Below, piece after piece: positions 1 through 7,181 of a stretch of DNA of 32,713 nt (within the stretch, counting starts at the first letter, position 1; each line of letters begins with the position of its first letter). The position numbers and the translations under genes were made by a program. This stretch comes from Akkermansia muciniphila (GTDB lineage: Bacteria; Verrucomicrobiota; Verrucomicrobiia; Limisphaerales; UBA9464), in the NCBI GenBank assembly GCA_945898055.1, contig CAMDGV010000051.1:1-32713 (forward strand), read 5' to 3'. The notes beneath the pieces are model-generated. The model searched no databases and had not been told where the DNA came from. It worked only from the letters and a program-made list of their open reading frames with translations.

Positions 1-688
1 TATAACGCGTTTGATTGTCAAACGAGTTTGATATTAATGGAGAAAAAGTCAAAATGTTACCTATTAAATGAAAGCAAGCACATGCAAATACTGATTTGGT
101 TTTTTCGGCAATAGCACCAATTCCCCAACTTGCAAAAACAAGTATTCCGAAAAATTTTAATTCGTCAAATACTGTTGTCTCGTTTGATATAAAACTTAAG
201 TGCCATAAATACCAAAATGAACCAATTAATATAGCCCTTAAAAATGGTTTGAGATTCGTAAATTCATTATGTAAAAAACCGCGCCAACCATATTCTTCAA
301 ATACTGCATATAATGTTAATGAAGTTCCAACTATAAAACCGCAGTAATGTCTATTTAAATTTTGGTCATTATTTGCGCCAAAAATTGTAAACAGCAATAC
401 TGGGATAATTACCATTATGAAGCTTTTAGTTTTTTTAAAACCTAAAAAAGTAATGTCACATTTTTTCTTTATTGTTAACAAAACAATGGTCGCGCCAGCA
501 ATTGGCCCAATTCCCTCGAGTATGGATTTAATTACGATTGTCAACCCATATGGCAAAGTCATTTTATTGTGCCAATCAAATAGTCCAAGTCTAAATACTC
601 CTGATAATGTCGTAGCGATGATGAAATAAATTATTACATGAAACCAAGTTTGTTTTTTATTGTCATAATGTGTTTTGTCTTTATGCAT
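1..688 (-). CDS. CPBP family intramembrane metalloprotease (CAAX/Abi type), 3' end beyond the window
   Basis: An open minus-strand frame runs without a stop from ATG at 688 to the window edge, about 229 codons. Reading it gives several hydrophobic segments and the three CPBP signatures in order: EEYGWRGF (EExxxR), a FWYLWH segment, and FHLIGN (FHxxxN). These Glu/Arg/His/Asn residues form the metal-binding intramembrane active site in this family, whose members process membrane substrates or serve in bacteriocin immunity. Base composition is strikingly AT-rich compared with all other genes here, and an attC-like palindrome lies just upstream, so this looks like an acquired cassette. The start is the first ATG after that palindrome; the frame stays open for a short way upstream. 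Family assignment is firm, substrate unknown. Confidence 0.85.
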   Translation of the reverse strand, partial: MHKDKTHYDNKKQTWFHVIIYFIIATTLSGVFRLGLFDWHNKMTLPYGLTIVIKSILEGIGPIAGATIVLLTIKKKCDITFLGFKKTKSFIMVIIPVLLFTIFGANNDQNLNRHYCGFIVGTSLTLYAVFEEYGWRGFLHNEFTNLKPFLRAILIGSFWYLWHLSFISNETTVFDELKFFGILVFASWGIGAIAEKTKSVFACACFHLIGNILTFSPLISNSFDNQTRY

Positions 689-694
689 TACTGC

Positions 695-820
695 TAACGG
701 TTTAGGGCTTGGCGAAGGTGGCGATTTTCACTACAAATGTTGATGCGGAGAACCAAACTTTGATTAACCACAAATGTGGCTGCGGAGCACTGAACCGCCA
801 CTTTTGCCAAACCCGTGTTA
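695..820. repeat. attC-like imperfect palindrome next to the CPBP gene
   Basis: The segment starts with TAACGGTTTAGGGCTTGGCG and ends with GCCAAACCCGTGTTA; the arms are imperfectly complementary (TAAC pairs with GTTA, CTTGGCGAAGGTGGCG with CGCCACTTTTGCCAAA). The roughly 126 bp size, the TAAC/GTTA tips and the bulged arms resemble integron attC sites. From memory, similar sequences occur beside cassette-like genes in Bacteroidetes, but I could not check this. The sequence to 905 continues in the same style and contains GTTGGGC at 895-901, which fits the GTTRRRY core of an attachment site. No gene is visible between 689 and 905. The attC reading is an inference from shape. Confidence 0.5.
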
Positions 821-905
821 CCACCAGTGCTTCTCTGTCTGCCGTAGTTTGTATGTCCTGTTCTGATAACTCTCATTTGTCTTTCAGTAGTGCGGTTGGG
901 CATTA

Positions 906-944
906 TTGATAGGAAATTGCTTTTTTGACAGGGAGGGGAAAAAG
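906..944 (+). repeat. Border repeat, copy 1
   Basis: Forward copy of a repeat found six times in the window. It begins TTGATAGGAAATTG, continues with a T-run and GACAGGGAGG, and ends in GAAAAAG. The TTGATAGG end faces the CPBP/attC segment; the A-rich end faces the unassigned stretch 945-1117. With copy 2 it forms an inverted pair pointing inward. Confidence 0.75.
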
Positions 945-1117
945 AAGAATTGCTTTTTGGTGGGCTTATTTCGGACTTCATATTCCTCAAGGATAAGCGG
1001 TCATTGTCCCCTGTGACGTTTTTTTGGCGATCTAGCTTTTTAGTGCCTGAGTTTTTCTTGGGGTGTGTGGTGCGTCGTTAGGGTGACGATTCATAGTAGG
1101 GATTTGTTATTTCAGGG
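945..1117. other. Unassigned segment between two inverted border repeats
   Basis: These 173 bases hold no convincing reading frame on either strand. They contain a second partial match to the repeat core (GAATTGCTTTTT near 947-958) and several T-runs. Because they are enclosed by inverted copies of the repeat with A-rich ends inward, the block 906-1155 has the layout of a short non-autonomous element or of the worn remains of a larger insertion. Confidence 0.4.
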
Positions 1118-1155
1118 CTTTTTTCCCTCCACGTTAAAAAGCCATTTCCGATCAA
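1118..1155 (-). repeat. Border repeat, copy 2
   Basis: Minus-strand copy: TTGATCGGAAATGG, T-run, AACGTGGAGG, GAAAAAAG. It differs from the consensus at a few positions. Its TGA is the stop codon of the esterase gene (1152-1154), so the repeat starts exactly at the end of that gene. Confidence 0.7.
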
Positions 1156-2060
1156 TTCGCCAGCAACTTGGCCATGAGAAAGTCGTTCGCGTTGGAATAC
1201 TTCTCCGGCTTGGAGAAGCCTGGAACCAAGAGATAGCACTCGTGTCCAATCTTGTCAGATCTCTCCTTGAGTTTTACGCCGAAGATCGGGTGATGAATGC
1301 CGTGGCCGGCGTCTCTTGATGGCAGATCCATCTCGGCGCTACAGGTCATGAACAACGGGGGATCGCGGGAATCGACATGATTGATGGGTGAAAACTCCGC
1401 GTAGACGTTGCGATGTCGATCGTAATTTTTAAGAGCATCCTCGATTGTCTTTTCACCGACTGCCATGCAAATCATGGGATGCTTGAGCACGTGCGGGCCC
1501 AGCCAGCCCTCGATAACCTTCGGATCGATGGATGTTTGGCCCACCCCAACTGCGGCGGCGCAGACGCGCGACGATTGACGCAGCACGGCATCCGCCGCCT
1601 TTGGGTCGGCTAGGTCGTCATGCAGTAACAGCCACATTGATGTGCAAGCCCCCGCGCTGGGTCCGGTCAATGCAATGCGCTTTGCATCGATGTTCCACTC
1701 GACCGCTTTCGTCCTCAGGAATTGAATGGCTCGTGCGGCATCGTAAACTGGGGCGGGCAGCGGATGATTGGGAGCTAGGCGGTAGTTGAAGGCCGCACAG
1801 GAAATTCCCCGGTCGAGAAACGGCTGGAAGGCGGGCATCTTCTGAGTTTTGTCTCCCGTGATCCAGCCGCCGCCATGGATGTAAACCAGCAGCGGACGTG
1901 GGCCGTCCCCAACGGCCATCCAGAAGTCTAGGATGTTTCGAGCATCCGGCCCATAAGAGGTATTCGAGAAAGTGGGCTTGCGTTGTTCGGATATATCGAC
2001 TGCGAGCATTGAGCTGAGCCCAGCAAACAGAAATAACAAGGCAGAGATTCGTAATTTCAT
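1152..2060 (-). CDS. Secreted alpha/beta-hydrolase fold esterase (acetyl-esterase/BD-FAE-like)
   Basis: A 302-residue protein with an N-terminal signal peptide (hydrophobic ALLFLFAGLSSMLA stretch), so it is exported. The hydrolase domain shows the oxyanion-hole motif HGGGW near residue 62 and the nucleophile elbow GPSAG (G-x-S-x-G); a C-terminal His (in GHECYLL or the HH pair) and an Asp (in EMDLPS) are candidates for the rest of the triad. This pattern is typical of the hormone-sensitive-lipase/acetylxylan-esterase-like group that removes acyl groups from small esters or polysaccharides. It is widespread in polymer-degrading Verrucomicrobiota. The stop codon lies inside border repeat copy 2, so the original C-terminus may have been slightly changed. 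It stands alone and is separated from the next gene by transposon debris. Exact substrate unknown. Confidence 0.85.
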   Translation of the reverse strand: MKLRISALLFLFAGLSSMLAVDISEQRKPTFSNTSYGPDARNILDFWMAVGDGPRPLLVYIHGGGWITGDKTQKMPAFQPFLDRGISCAAFNYRLAPNHPLPAPVYDAARAIQFLRTKAVEWNIDAKRIALTGPSAGACTSMWLLLHDDLADPKAADAVLRQSSRVCAAAVGVGQTSIDPKVIEGWLGPHVLKHPMICMAVGEKTIEDALKNYDRHRNVYAEFSPINHVDSRDPPLFMTCSAEMDLPSRDAGHGIHHPIFGVKLKERSDKIGHECYLLVPGFSKPEKYSNANDFLMAKLLAN

Positions 2061-2218
2061 GGCTGACTGATGTTGCCTAACGATCCAACCTCCGTGATCC
2101 CTCCTATGACGGCGTCCGATTGCAACCTAGAAGCGGTGGCCGGGTTAGAAGCCATAGTGGGTTAAACGGGGCGCCACGAGGTGCCACGTTATGAAGGATA
2201 CCCACGTCATTCACACTG

Positions 2219-2669
2219 ATGAAAACATATACCCTCAAACCCGCCATGCCTTCGACCAACTTAACCACGCCCGCCACGCCCTGCAAGACGCCAGTGCCGT
2301 CGCGCGCTGAGATTGTTTCCGCCAAACCGCTGCTCAAGCTCGGCCTCGATGTTCATCTCGAATCTATCTTAGCCGTCGCGCAAAGCTTCCTCATCACCCC
2401 CGTCGCGCTCAACGGTCAACGCAAGACCGACAAACTTGAGGCACGGGCGTTGTGCCTGCGCCTCTCCCGCTGGCTCGATGTCAACCGGGACGAACTCGCC
2501 CCATTCGCATCCCCACCGAAGCCGAATAATCCCTTCGCGAAACCATCCGCCGCCGCCAATTCTTCGCGCGCAGAATCCGCTGACTTGCTAACCGTGGATT
2601 GGCCAGGTCGCCGAGGATTGCCACGAAGAACTTCCCGCCCGCTGGCGGGGCGCGCCCAACTGGAAGAGA
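2219..2669 (+). pseudogene. Degraded IS110-family transposase remnant
   Basis: Reading frame from 2219 gives KLGLDVHLESILAVAQ, the N-terminal motif with the first catalytic Asp of the DEDD domain in IS110 transposases, then directly QRKTDKLEARALCLRLSRWL, the second acidic motif. The spacer normally between them is missing, so there is an internal deletion. After DELAP the homologous sequence moves to another frame (IPTEAE, stop, SLRETIRRRQFF), and later to a third (EELPARWRGAPNWKRL), so there are at least two frameshifts and in-frame stops. It ends abruptly at border repeat copy 3. Nothing recognisable is seen at 2061-2218 apart from short GC-rich repeats. It cannot encode an active enzyme. 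Confidence 0.75.
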
Positions 2670-2706
2670 CTTTTCCCCTCCACCTCAAAAAACAATTTCC
2701 TATCAA
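2670..2706 (-). repeat. Border repeat, copy 3
   Basis: Minus-strand copy: TTGATAGGAAATTG, T-run, GAGGTGGAGG, GGAAAAG. The A-rich end abuts the IS110 remnant; the TTGATAGG end lies 12 bases before the start codon of the secreted hydrolase-like gene at 2719. Confidence 0.75.
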
Positions 2707-2718
2707 TATTTTGCTCTC

Positions 2719-5019
2719 ATGAAGCTCGTCTTTGCCATCGGACTTGTCACGCTTTCGGCTTTCAAAGCCTTCGGCGCTTCCCAGGTTGCCTTCTGGGATT
2801 TCACCCAAGCCCCGCAAGGTTGGACCGCCAATCGAATGGTCACCAACCCGCGGTCCACGACCGAGGGCTGGATGATGGAAGTCGAGGCGCCAGACCCGAC
2901 CCTAGTTAGCCCGCCAATGGATTGGCCGAGCGGACAATTCGGGGTTGTGACACTTCGGATGCGGTCAACCGGTGATGGCCTGGGACAGCTTTACCACGGA
3001 ACGAACTTCTCGGAGTTGATGAGCCGCGCGTTCGTCGTCCAGAATGATGGACAGTGGCACGACTACCGCATTCCGCTCCCCTCTTTGCAACAGGGATCCA
3101 GGCTTCGGCTCGATCCGAGTCATGAAGCGGGCACAATTACTCTCGCGTGGATTCGCGTTGAAGCCAGCCCGGAGAAGTTTAGAGATCCTTGGGCCAGCGC
3201 TCGGGAATTCAGGGGCAAGAAAATTGTCGGCGGTGGCCAATACGCGACCACGGGCGGTGACGCGGCGGTGACGTCCCGTTATCTGGCTAAGCACCCCGCC
3301 TTTCTTGATACGTTTCCTTTCGACGGCATGGTAGTGCCTGTGGTCCTCGACGCCGATTGGGCCGAGCGATTGACTCTCCCGCGCCGCGACTACTTCCTGC
3401 ACGAGCTGCTTTGGAACACCGTTAAACTACCCTACGAAGCCCTCGCCCCAGCGGTTGCCGATCTGAACTCCGTGCGGTGGGGTGGGGTCACTGACAATTT
3501 TCTTAACTATACCTTGATCGATGGGGCTCGCGGCCGGTTCACGCCAGATCTGTCTGACGACCGGGACTGGACCATCGTGGAACACAATGCTGCGATGGCT
3601 GCCCGCCTCTGTCGCGAGGCGAGACTCCAAGGATTCTGGCTCGACACCGAGCAATACGGTAATTATCGCTGGCGCACGGCGTCGGGGGTACCCGAGTTCG
3701 ACCCCAACCGGCCGGCTGATCTTAAGTTCCCTCTCGGCAAGGATACTCCGGAAGTCTTGAGGCGGCGTGGAGCGCAGTGGATCAAAGCCGTGCAGGCGGA
3801 GCTGCCCGCGGTGAAGATCATGATCACCTTCGCCTGGTCTCCCGATGCCGATGGATACGGACCGCTGAAGGGAACCACCGGCTTCTTGGACGGAGTCCTC
3901 GACGCCATCCAGGCTCCGGCTCAATTGATCCATGGTTACGAGAACACGTTTTATTATGGCCAAGGACCCGGGACGACGCATACGAAGGACGGGTTCCCTG
4001 GAGACCGCGGGAGATTCGAAGCGGCCCGCGCCTCGATGCGGAGTTGGCGTTCGCTCAGTTCCAACCCTGCCAAGTATGAGGCATTCGTAAAGGTCGGCAT
4101 GGCCGCCTGGATCGAAGATGATCCATGGAACCTCTGGAGTGGCTGGCCCAGCGGAACCAAGGATTCCTTCTGGTCGAATCTGCCGTTGGCGCTGGCCTAC
4201 AGCGACGAATATGTCTGGGTATGGTCCGAACACACGCGCTATGGGCAAGTCTCGAGTGATCGACTCAATCCCTTTCTCGCCTCGCTCCGCAACAGGACGT
4301 TCAACACGGGGCGCGAAGAAGTCGCCACGCTTGAGGATGATTTTTCGGCTGATCCGATGGCGCGCGGCTGGCACTTCGACTTCGACATGCTCGCCATCGG
4401 GCGGAAGAAGGAGCCCTCCCACGCCGTCCCGCTGATGAGCGCCGACGCAGTGCCATACGTGTGGGACCCGGCTGTGCACGGAGTGCGGGTTCGCGGACAA
4501 TCGCAACAAGGGGCGACTGGCCAACGCCGCCGTTTCGTTCATCCCGTTCAGCCGGTGGGCCGGAACCAAAGCATCCGTGCTGAGTTAGATTTCCAGGTGG
4601 ATGCCTTCGGCGACCCTCTGGACGATCCCTTTGTCTTGGGACTCTTCTCCAGCGGACAGCCCATCCAAAGCGTTTCACTCAGCCTTCAGATCGCGGGACC
4701 GGAACAGGTGCGGGTCGTTCTGGCGGAGAAGGGAGAGCCTAAGACCGTCCCGCTTTCCATCCCGGGCGGTCTGAAGACGGGTCGGACCTATCGACTAGCC
4801 TTTGACATCGATGGCGTAACCGGCCGCGTCCAGACCACTCTGAGCGAACCTGCGGGCGGAGCCTCTCAGGCGGCGCAGATCCACAGCAGCGTCTTCCCAG
4901 CGTCAGAACGTTTCGCATGGGACGAGCTTGGTATCGCTCTCTGGGAGGCCACGCCTGTGCCCAGCCCGTCTCAGAACTCGTATCGTTACCTGCTGATCAA
5001 AGCGGCCTGCCGTCGGTGA
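2719..5019 (+). CDS. Large secreted glycoside-hydrolase-like protein of unrecognised family
   Basis: A 766-residue product starting at ATG 2719, where a clear signal peptide begins (MKLVFAIGLVTLSAFKAFGA). The frame is open further upstream but that part reads through the repeat and transposon debris, so I reject it. Three parts are visible: an N-terminal beta-rich, carbohydrate-binding-module-like region (about 22-175, with FWDFTQAPQGW); a central region (about 180-570) resembling a TIM-barrel glycosidase, with GFWLDTEQYGNYRW, IMITFAWSPDADGY, AAWIEDDPWNLWSGWP and EYVWVWSEHTRYGQ, rich in Trp and acidic residues; and a C-terminal lectin-like region (about 580-755) with DDPFVLGLFSSG. Acidic catalytic candidates are D/E in WLDTEQ and in VWSEH. 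I do not recognise a named GH family. The last residues (LLIKAACRR) run up to an IS5 scrap, so the natural C-terminus may be lost. Confidence 0.75.
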   Translation: MKLVFAIGLVTLSAFKAFGASQVAFWDFTQAPQGWTANRMVTNPRSTTEGWMMEVEAPDPTLVSPPMDWPSGQFGVVTLRMRSTGDGLGQLYHGTNFSELMSRAFVVQNDGQWHDYRIPLPSLQQGSRLRLDPSHEAGTITLAWIRVEASPEKFRDPWASAREFRGKKIVGGGQYATTGGDAAVTSRYLAKHPAFLDTFPFDGMVVPVVLDADWAERLTLPRRDYFLHELLWNTVKLPYEALAPAVADLNSVRWGGVTDNFLNYTLIDGARGRFTPDLSDDRDWTIVEHNAAMAARLCREARLQGFWLDTEQYGNYRWRTASGVPEFDPNRPADLKFPLGKDTPEVLRRRGAQWIKAVQAELPAVKIMITFAWSPDADGYGPLKGTTGFLDGVLDAIQAPAQLIHGYENTFYYGQGPGTTHTKDGFPGDRGRFEAARASMRSWRSLSSNPAKYEAFVKVGMAAWIEDDPWNLWSGWPSGTKDSFWSNLPLALAYSDEYVWVWSEHTRYGQVSSDRLNPFLASLRNRTFNTGREEVATLEDDFSADPMARGWHFDFDMLAIGRKKEPSHAVPLMSADAVPYVWDPAVHGVRVRGQSQQGATGQRRRFVHPVQPVGRNQSIRAELDFQVDAFGDPLDDPFVLGLFSSGQPIQSVSLSLQIAGPEQVRVVLAEKGEPKTVPLSIPGGLKTGRTYRLAFDIDGVTGRVQTTLSEPAGGASQAAQIHSSVFPASERFAWDELGIALWEATPVPSPSQNSYRYLLIKAACRR

Positions 5020-5020
5020 G

Positions 5021-5128
5021 CATCAAACTCCATCGGAAGACATGATAGAACGTCTGCCACGCTGGGAACTCATTGGGCAGCAGCCGCCACCTCACCGCGT
5101 CAAACCAGCCCGACTTCTCAAACAGGCC
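5021..5128 (-). pseudogene. IS5-family transposase fragment (N-terminal region)
   Basis: Minus-strand translation gives GLFEKSGWFDAVRWRLLPNE followed by FPAWQTFYHVFRW, matching the conserved N-terminal part of IS5-group transposases (the WRxLP...WQTVYHYFRRW signature). Only about 35 codons remain. The fragment ends at the 3' end of the secreted hydrolase-like gene on one side and exactly at border repeat copy 4 on the other. Confidence 0.75.
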
Positions 5129-5164
5129 TTTTTCTCCTCCACGTCAAAAAGCAATTTCCTATCG
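5128..5164 (-). repeat. Border repeat, copy 4
   Basis: Minus-strand copy: CGATAGGAAATTG, then CTTTTTGACGTGGAGG and AGAAAAAG. The A-rich end joins the IS5 scrap; the other end faces the methyltransferase gene, about 73 bases before its start. Confidence 0.75.
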
Positions 5165-5237
5165 ATTTTAGATCATCGCACTTGGTAAAATTTTACGGCT
5201 TTGACATTCTTTTTCTCGCCGTCGTTCCTCTATTTTT

Positions 5238-5972
5238 ATGAACACAGTTGAGTCACAGGTCGCTTATGATCGATGGCATCGTGCTCAAGGGATTGAGACG
5301 ACTTCAGATAATCCGTGGCATCGTCAGATCAAGTCCTATTTACGGGATGCCAATCTGTCGATTTCCGGTAAAAAAGTTTTTGAAATCGGGTGCGGTCGTG
5401 GCGGTTTTTCATGCTGGTTAGCCTCCCAAACACCGAGCGCGGCTCAAGTAGTTGCGGCCGACTTTTCCTTGGCTGCGGTTGAACTTGGTAAAGAAGTAGG
5501 GCAGCAATTGGGACTTCAGGGCATTCAGTGGGAACAACAAGATATTCAACAGATCCGACATCCGGATCGCAGTTTTGACTGGGTGATTTCCTGCGAGACG
5601 ATAGAGCACGTTCCTCAACCACGGAAGGCGATTTTTGAATTGGCGCGCATCCTGAAGCCGGGTGGACTGTTAATGCTGACCCACCCGAACTATTTCAGCA
5701 CTTTTGGGATTTATCGGGTGTCTTTATTTTTGCGAGGGCGAAAATTCGAAGAAGAGGGGCAACCTATCAATCAACCCTTGCGATCTTTGCAGGTTCAAGG
5801 ATGGCTCCGAGAGGCCGGTTTGAAGCGTCGGCACTTTGGTTCCCGGGGACACTATTCGATTTGGCCCGGACGCGCTCCTTGCGAATCTAAAGTTCTAGCG
5901 TCGCCACGGTGGTTGGCGAAGTGGTGGGGGTTTCATCCCTTGCATGTTGCCCAAAAATCGGTCGACGCCTAG
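5238..5972 (+). CDS. Class I SAM-dependent methyltransferase (UbiG/type 11-like)
   Basis: A 244-residue soluble protein. Residues about 41-56 form motif I for S-adenosylmethionine binding (VFEIGCGRGGFSC), followed by the acidic adenosine-binding position in VAADFSLAAVELG, motif IV-like SFDWVISCETIEHV and the post-motif LKPGGLLMLTHPN. This is the layout of the Methyltransf_11/25 families that modify small molecules such as quinones, sugars or lipids. The fold is certain, the substrate cannot be told. It is the first intact gene after the left-hand patchwork and faces the pseudouridine synthase convergently. The segment between the repeat and the ATG is AT-rich, but I see no convincing ribosome binding site. 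Confidence 0.85.
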   Translation: MNTVESQVAYDRWHRAQGIETTSDNPWHRQIKSYLRDANLSISGKKVFEIGCGRGGFSCWLASQTPSAAQVVAADFSLAAVELGKEVGQQLGLQGIQWEQQDIQQIRHPDRSFDWVISCETIEHVPQPRKAIFELARILKPGGLLMLTHPNYFSTFGIYRVSLFLRGRKFEEEGQPINQPLRSLQVQGWLREAGLKRRHFGSRGHYSIWPGRAPCESKVLASPRWLAKWWGFHPLHVAQKSVDA

Positions 5973-6000
5973 CGAGGCTTCATTGAGGCGGAGTTTGAGG

Positions 6001-6076
6001 CAAAGTGCTGAAGGATGAATTAACGAACGAAGAGGGTTGATTCCCTCGAATCGGGAGTAGTCTTTTCGGCACTTTG
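6001..6076. repeat. Inverted repeat between convergent genes
   Basis: Arms CAAAGTGCTGAA (6001-6012) and TTCGGCACTTTG (6065-6076) are complementary over 12 positions with a single T/G wobble. Inside them a smaller hairpin is formed by GAGGG (6032-6036) and CCCTC (6043-6047). The structure fills the gap between a plus-strand gene ending at 5972 and a minus-strand gene ending at 6083, so a bidirectional transcript-end role is plausible; neither side has a long T-run. Confidence 0.5.
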
Positions 6077-6082
6077 AGTGAA

Positions 6083-7021
6083 TCAGCGGAGTTGTTCTAG
6101 GACATCGATAAAGTCCTGAGGTAAGGGGGCTTCGAAAGAACTGAGCAGGCCTGTTTTTGGGTGAGTAAAGGAAAGGGTGCGGGCATGGAGCATTTGACGT
6201 TTGACGCCCGTTTCAAGCTGCTGCCGGAATCGAGCATTGGCTCGTTCGCCGTAAATTTCGTCTCCTAAAACTGGAAATCCGAGATGGGCCATATGGACGC
6301 GAATCTGGTGAGTGCGACCGGTATGAAGGAGGCATTTAACCAATCCAGATCCGGCTAAAGATTCCTCAAGGCGATAACTGGTCCACGCATCTCGACCCTC
6401 ACCTAGGCTAGCAACGGTCATTTTTTTGCGATGCAAATTATGCCGTTCAATTGGAGCTCGGATATCCCCGGCGAGAGGTTGGACCGATCCAATGACGATG
6501 CATTGGTATACTTTGTGGACCAATCGATTAGCAAATTGAGCGGAGAGATGGATATGAGCGGCATCTGATTTAGCTACGACCAAACATCCACTAGTACCAA
6601 GATCGAGTCGGTGAACAATCCCAGGACGTTCCACGCCGCCGATGCCACTTAAACGACCGGCGCAATGATGGAGCAAGGCATTGACTAAAGTCCCATTGGC
6701 GTGGCCAGCGGAGGGGTGAACGACGAGATCTGCTGATTTATTTACGACGAGCAGATCCTCGTCTTCAAAGAGGACTTCGACCGGGATTTCTTCAGGGAGA
6801 ACTTCAGAAGCGATAGGTTCGGGCCACTGAATAAGAATGAGATCGCCGGCCCGAGGATTGTAGGTTGGTTTAGCTGGCTGCCCATTTACCTGAACGGCGG
6901 ATTCGGTGATGAGTTGATGGAACCGCCCGCGCGAGGATTCTGGAAAACGGGTGGCGAGAAAGCGGTCAAGACGGACACCACGTTGGCTCTCGGTAACAAG
7001 GATAGAATCGGCTTCAGGCAT
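6083..7021 (-). CDS. RluA/RluD-family 23S rRNA pseudouridine synthase
   Basis: About 312 residues from ATG 7021. An N-terminal S4 RNA-binding domain (RLDRFLATRFPESSRGRFHQ, then VQVNGQPAKPTYNPRAGD) is followed by the catalytic domain with HRLDLGTSG, whose Asp is the universal nucleophile of the RluA group, and the C-terminal HTGRTHQIRVHMAHLGFPV and LGDEIYG. These enzymes isomerise uridines in large-subunit rRNA; the S4 plus RluA layout fits the RluD/RluC type. The frame stays open to 7177, but the extra 52 residues are low-complexity and Cys/Ser-rich, unlike the family, so I place the start at MPEADSILV. It is divergent from the M42 peptidase gene. Confidence 0.88.
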   Translation of the reverse strand: MPEADSILVTESQRGVRLDRFLATRFPESSRGRFHQLITESAVQVNGQPAKPTYNPRAGDLILIQWPEPIASEVLPEEIPVEVLFEDEDLLVVNKSADLVVHPSAGHANGTLVNALLHHCAGRLSGIGGVERPGIVHRLDLGTSGCLVVAKSDAAHIHLSAQFANRLVHKVYQCIVIGSVQPLAGDIRAPIERHNLHRKKMTVASLGEGRDAWTSYRLEESLAGSGLVKCLLHTGRTHQIRVHMAHLGFPVLGDEIYGERANARFRQQLETGVKRQMLHARTLSFTHPKTGLLSSFEAPLPQDFIDVLEQLR

Positions 7022-7181
7022 CGAGTGATCAGGATAAAAACAACGGCAGTAACCATCACCAACAGTGGAGAGAGTAGAGAGGTTAGCAACAGAAGACGAT
7101 GCGCATCGGTGACCGATTGGCAAACAGGATGAGGATTCTGGAGCTTGGCACTCGAGTGGATACGGTTGCATACTCAAGCCG
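7022..7181. promoter_or_regulatory. Divergent intergenic region
   Basis: About 160 bases separate the start of the pseudouridine synthase gene (minus) from the peptidase gene (plus), so both promoters should lie here. I could not point to a convincing -35/-10 pair or operator on either strand. If the pseudouridine synthase started at 7177 instead, the gap would be only four bases. Confidence 0.35.

Noticed and set aside
96-629. Plus-strand short frames in the AT-rich left end
   Set aside because: The minus strand encodes a CPBP protease with all signature motifs over the same bases.
694-990. Minus-strand frame of 98 codons over the palindrome and repeat copy 1
   Set aside because: It reads through two repeat structures, has no ribosome binding site and no family-like sequence.
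2599-2718. Upstream extension of the secreted hydrolase-like gene
   Set aside because: The extra 40 residues are transposase debris and the border repeat; the signal peptide starts at 2719.
3427-4569. Minus-strand open frame of 380 codons inside the secreted hydrolase-like gene
   Set aside because: Shadow of a GC-rich gene; no motifs, and the plus strand has a signal peptide and domain-like structure.
6029-6052. tRNA T-arm-like sequence (TTCCCTCGAATC)
   Set aside because: No acceptor stem, D-arm or anticodon arm can be fitted around it on either strand.
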